5,629 nucleotides of DNA from positions 1 through 5,629 of the forward strand of contig CALESS010000572.1 of the NCBI GenBank assembly GCA_937907495.1, given 5' to 3'. Below the pieces are notes generated by a model. That model worked only from the letters and a program-made list of their open reading frames with translations. It did not search any database and was not told where the DNA came from. Source of the DNA: an uncultured Anaerolineaceae bacterium. Its GTDB lineage: Bacteria > Chloroflexota > Anaerolineae > Anaerolineales > Anaerolineaceae. Position 1 is the stretch's first letter; each line of letters opens with the position of its first letter. A program made the position numbers and the translations under genes. Positions 4,956 to 5,629 of the stretch are shown piece by piece.

Positions 4956-5402
4956 ATGAGCGACCAATTCCCGGAACAATTTGTGCGCTGGGATACCTTC
5001 TCCTCGGCGTTGTGGTACCGCAGCAAAGGCGGACGCTACCGCCTGGAGGGCACACGCTGCACCGCGTGCGGTGAGAAGTTCTTCCCGCCGCGCACCGGGT
5101 TGATCTGCCCGGCCTGCCACGCCCGCGCCATGGAGCCTTACCAGTGCGCCCAAGCCGGCGAGGTGGTGACCGTGGCGCTGGATGATGTCGGCTTCCCGGC
5201 GGTGGGCTATGGCGATGCGCTGCCGCGCGTCCAGGCCATCATCCGCCTGGATGACGGCATTCACCTGATGGTGGACCTCCTGCAGGTGGAAGACCCGGCC
5301 GAGGTGCAACCCGGCACGCGGGTCAAAATGGTGCTGCGCAAGCACAAGCGCGAGGACACCGGCGCCTGGGTGTATGGCTTTGGGTTTGTGCCAGAGCGCT
5401 GA
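4956..5402 (+). CDS. Zn-ribbon/OB-fold protein (DUF35 family), PhlB-like scaffold subunit
   Basis: This 148-residue protein has the standard DUF35 layout. It has an N-terminal helix with aromatic residues (about 9-30), a rubredoxin-like zinc ribbon C35-x2-C38-x12-C51-x2-C54 with the hallmark FFPPR before the second Cys pair, and then an OB-fold of beta strands (about 65-146). DUF35 proteins are obligate partners of thiolase-like enzymes: the archaeal HMGCS/thiolase complex, PhlB in PhlACB, BbsA in benzoylsuccinyl-CoA thiolase, and ChsH2 domains in steroid side-chain cleavage. They bridge the subunits and help bind the CoA or acyl group. The gene abuts the thiolase gene (the ATG is 2 nt past the stop, or overlaps by 4 nt if GTG 4950 is used), implying translational coupling and 1:1 assembly. 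The length matches PhlB (about 146 residues, from memory). All four zinc ligands are intact. Confidence 0.92.
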   Translation: MSDQFPEQFVRWDTFSSALWYRSKGGRYRLEGTRCTACGEKFFPPRTGLICPACHARAMEPYQCAQAGEVVTVALDDVGFPAVGYGDALPRVQAIIRLDDGIHLMVDLLQVEDPAEVQPGTRVKMVLRKHKREDTGAWVYGFGFVPER

Positions 5403-5463
5403 CCGCGGTTTCGTGGGGCATTGTAAGGCTGGTGAAGAAGGTTAAAAAGAAGAAGGATAAATA

Positions 5464-5629
5464 ATGGAAACCTATCCCCTCTCGATTGCCATTTTCGACT
5501 TTGTGCCCGTCTTCATGTTCCTGGTGGGGGCATTCTTCCTGACGCGAATCGCCATTCAGCAGCGCAGCACCGCCTGCGGACGGATGGTGATGGCCGGGGC
5601 CTTGCTGATTTTCCTCGGCGGCCTGGTCA
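5464..5629 (+). CDS. Membrane protein, N-terminal fragment cut by the window end
   Basis: The first 55 residues are visible. ATG at 5464 is preceded by AAGGA (5453-5457) at 6-nt spacing. Residues about 7-31 form a strongly hydrophobic helix (Ile-Phe-Asp-Phe-Val-Pro-Val through Leu-Thr-Arg-Ile-Ala-Ile). A short polar loop QQRSTACGR (32-40) follows, then a second helix begins at 41 and runs off the edge. The pattern is that of a small polytopic membrane protein; no family can be named. It lies 61 nt after the DUF35 stop with no terminator between, so it is possibly in the same transcript. The ATG overlaps by one base (TAATG) the stop of a short Lys-rich frame. Confidence 0.7.
   Translation, partial: METYPLSIAIFDFVPVFMFLVGAFFLTRIAIQQRSTACGRMVMAGALLIFLGGLV

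Noticed and set aside
5382..5388. Possible -1 slippery heptamer GGGTTTG at the DUF35 3' end leading into the Lys-rich frame
   Set aside because: The heptamer is out of register with the DUF35 reading frame, and the DUF35 protein already ends at the family's normal place.

Overview
The window looks like GC-rich bacterial DNA (genes roughly 60% G+C by eye). Every supported gene lies on the + strand. It reads as an accessory biosynthetic or catabolic locus, not housekeeping DNA. An anaerobic or environmental lineage such as Chloroflexota (Anaerolineae-like) is my best guess. It rests on gene style and on the palindrome-rich intergenic array, with no marker gene to prove it.

Layout. Bases 1-410 hold no convincing gene. 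They contain a regular array of two interleaved palindromes (A, four copies; B, seven copies) whose spacings follow a 60 + 36n bp rule. A strong-looking sigma-70-type promoter (416-444) then drives an XRE-cupin transcriptional regulator (486-1094), which ends at a clear intrinsic terminator (1101-1131). Straight after it, with no promoter I can see, comes a run of co-directional genes. They are an unrecognised 349-residue protein with a Cys-containing C-terminal half (1147-2196), a stand-alone SCP2 lipid-binding protein (2296-2628), an HMG-CoA-synthase/KAS III-like protein starting at TTG (2663-3745), a thiolase-like protein (3760-4953), a Zn-ribbon/OB-fold DUF35 protein (4956-5402), and the start of a membrane protein cut by the window end (5464-5629).

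How the genes work together. The HMGCS-like / thiolase-like / DUF35 trio has the order of two known complexes. One is the archaeal HMG-CoA synthase-thiolase-DUF35 channelling complex. The other is the bacterial PhlA-PhlC-PhlB C-acyltransferase (Friedel-Crafts acylase of 2,4-diacetylphloroglucinol biosynthesis). The HMGCS-like subunit here keeps the Cys (C111) but appears to lack the Glu and His of the HMG-CoA synthase triad. The thiolase-like subunit has Cys87, His143, Tyr298 and a His343-Gly-Ser345 motif, which, from memory, match the active-site layout of PhlC. I therefore infer a PhlACB-like C-C bond-forming or -cleaving acyltransferase of unknown substrate. The SCP2 protein may present or store a hydrophobic substrate, and the XRE-cupin regulator may sense a related small molecule. 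The real substrate cannot be read from the sequence.
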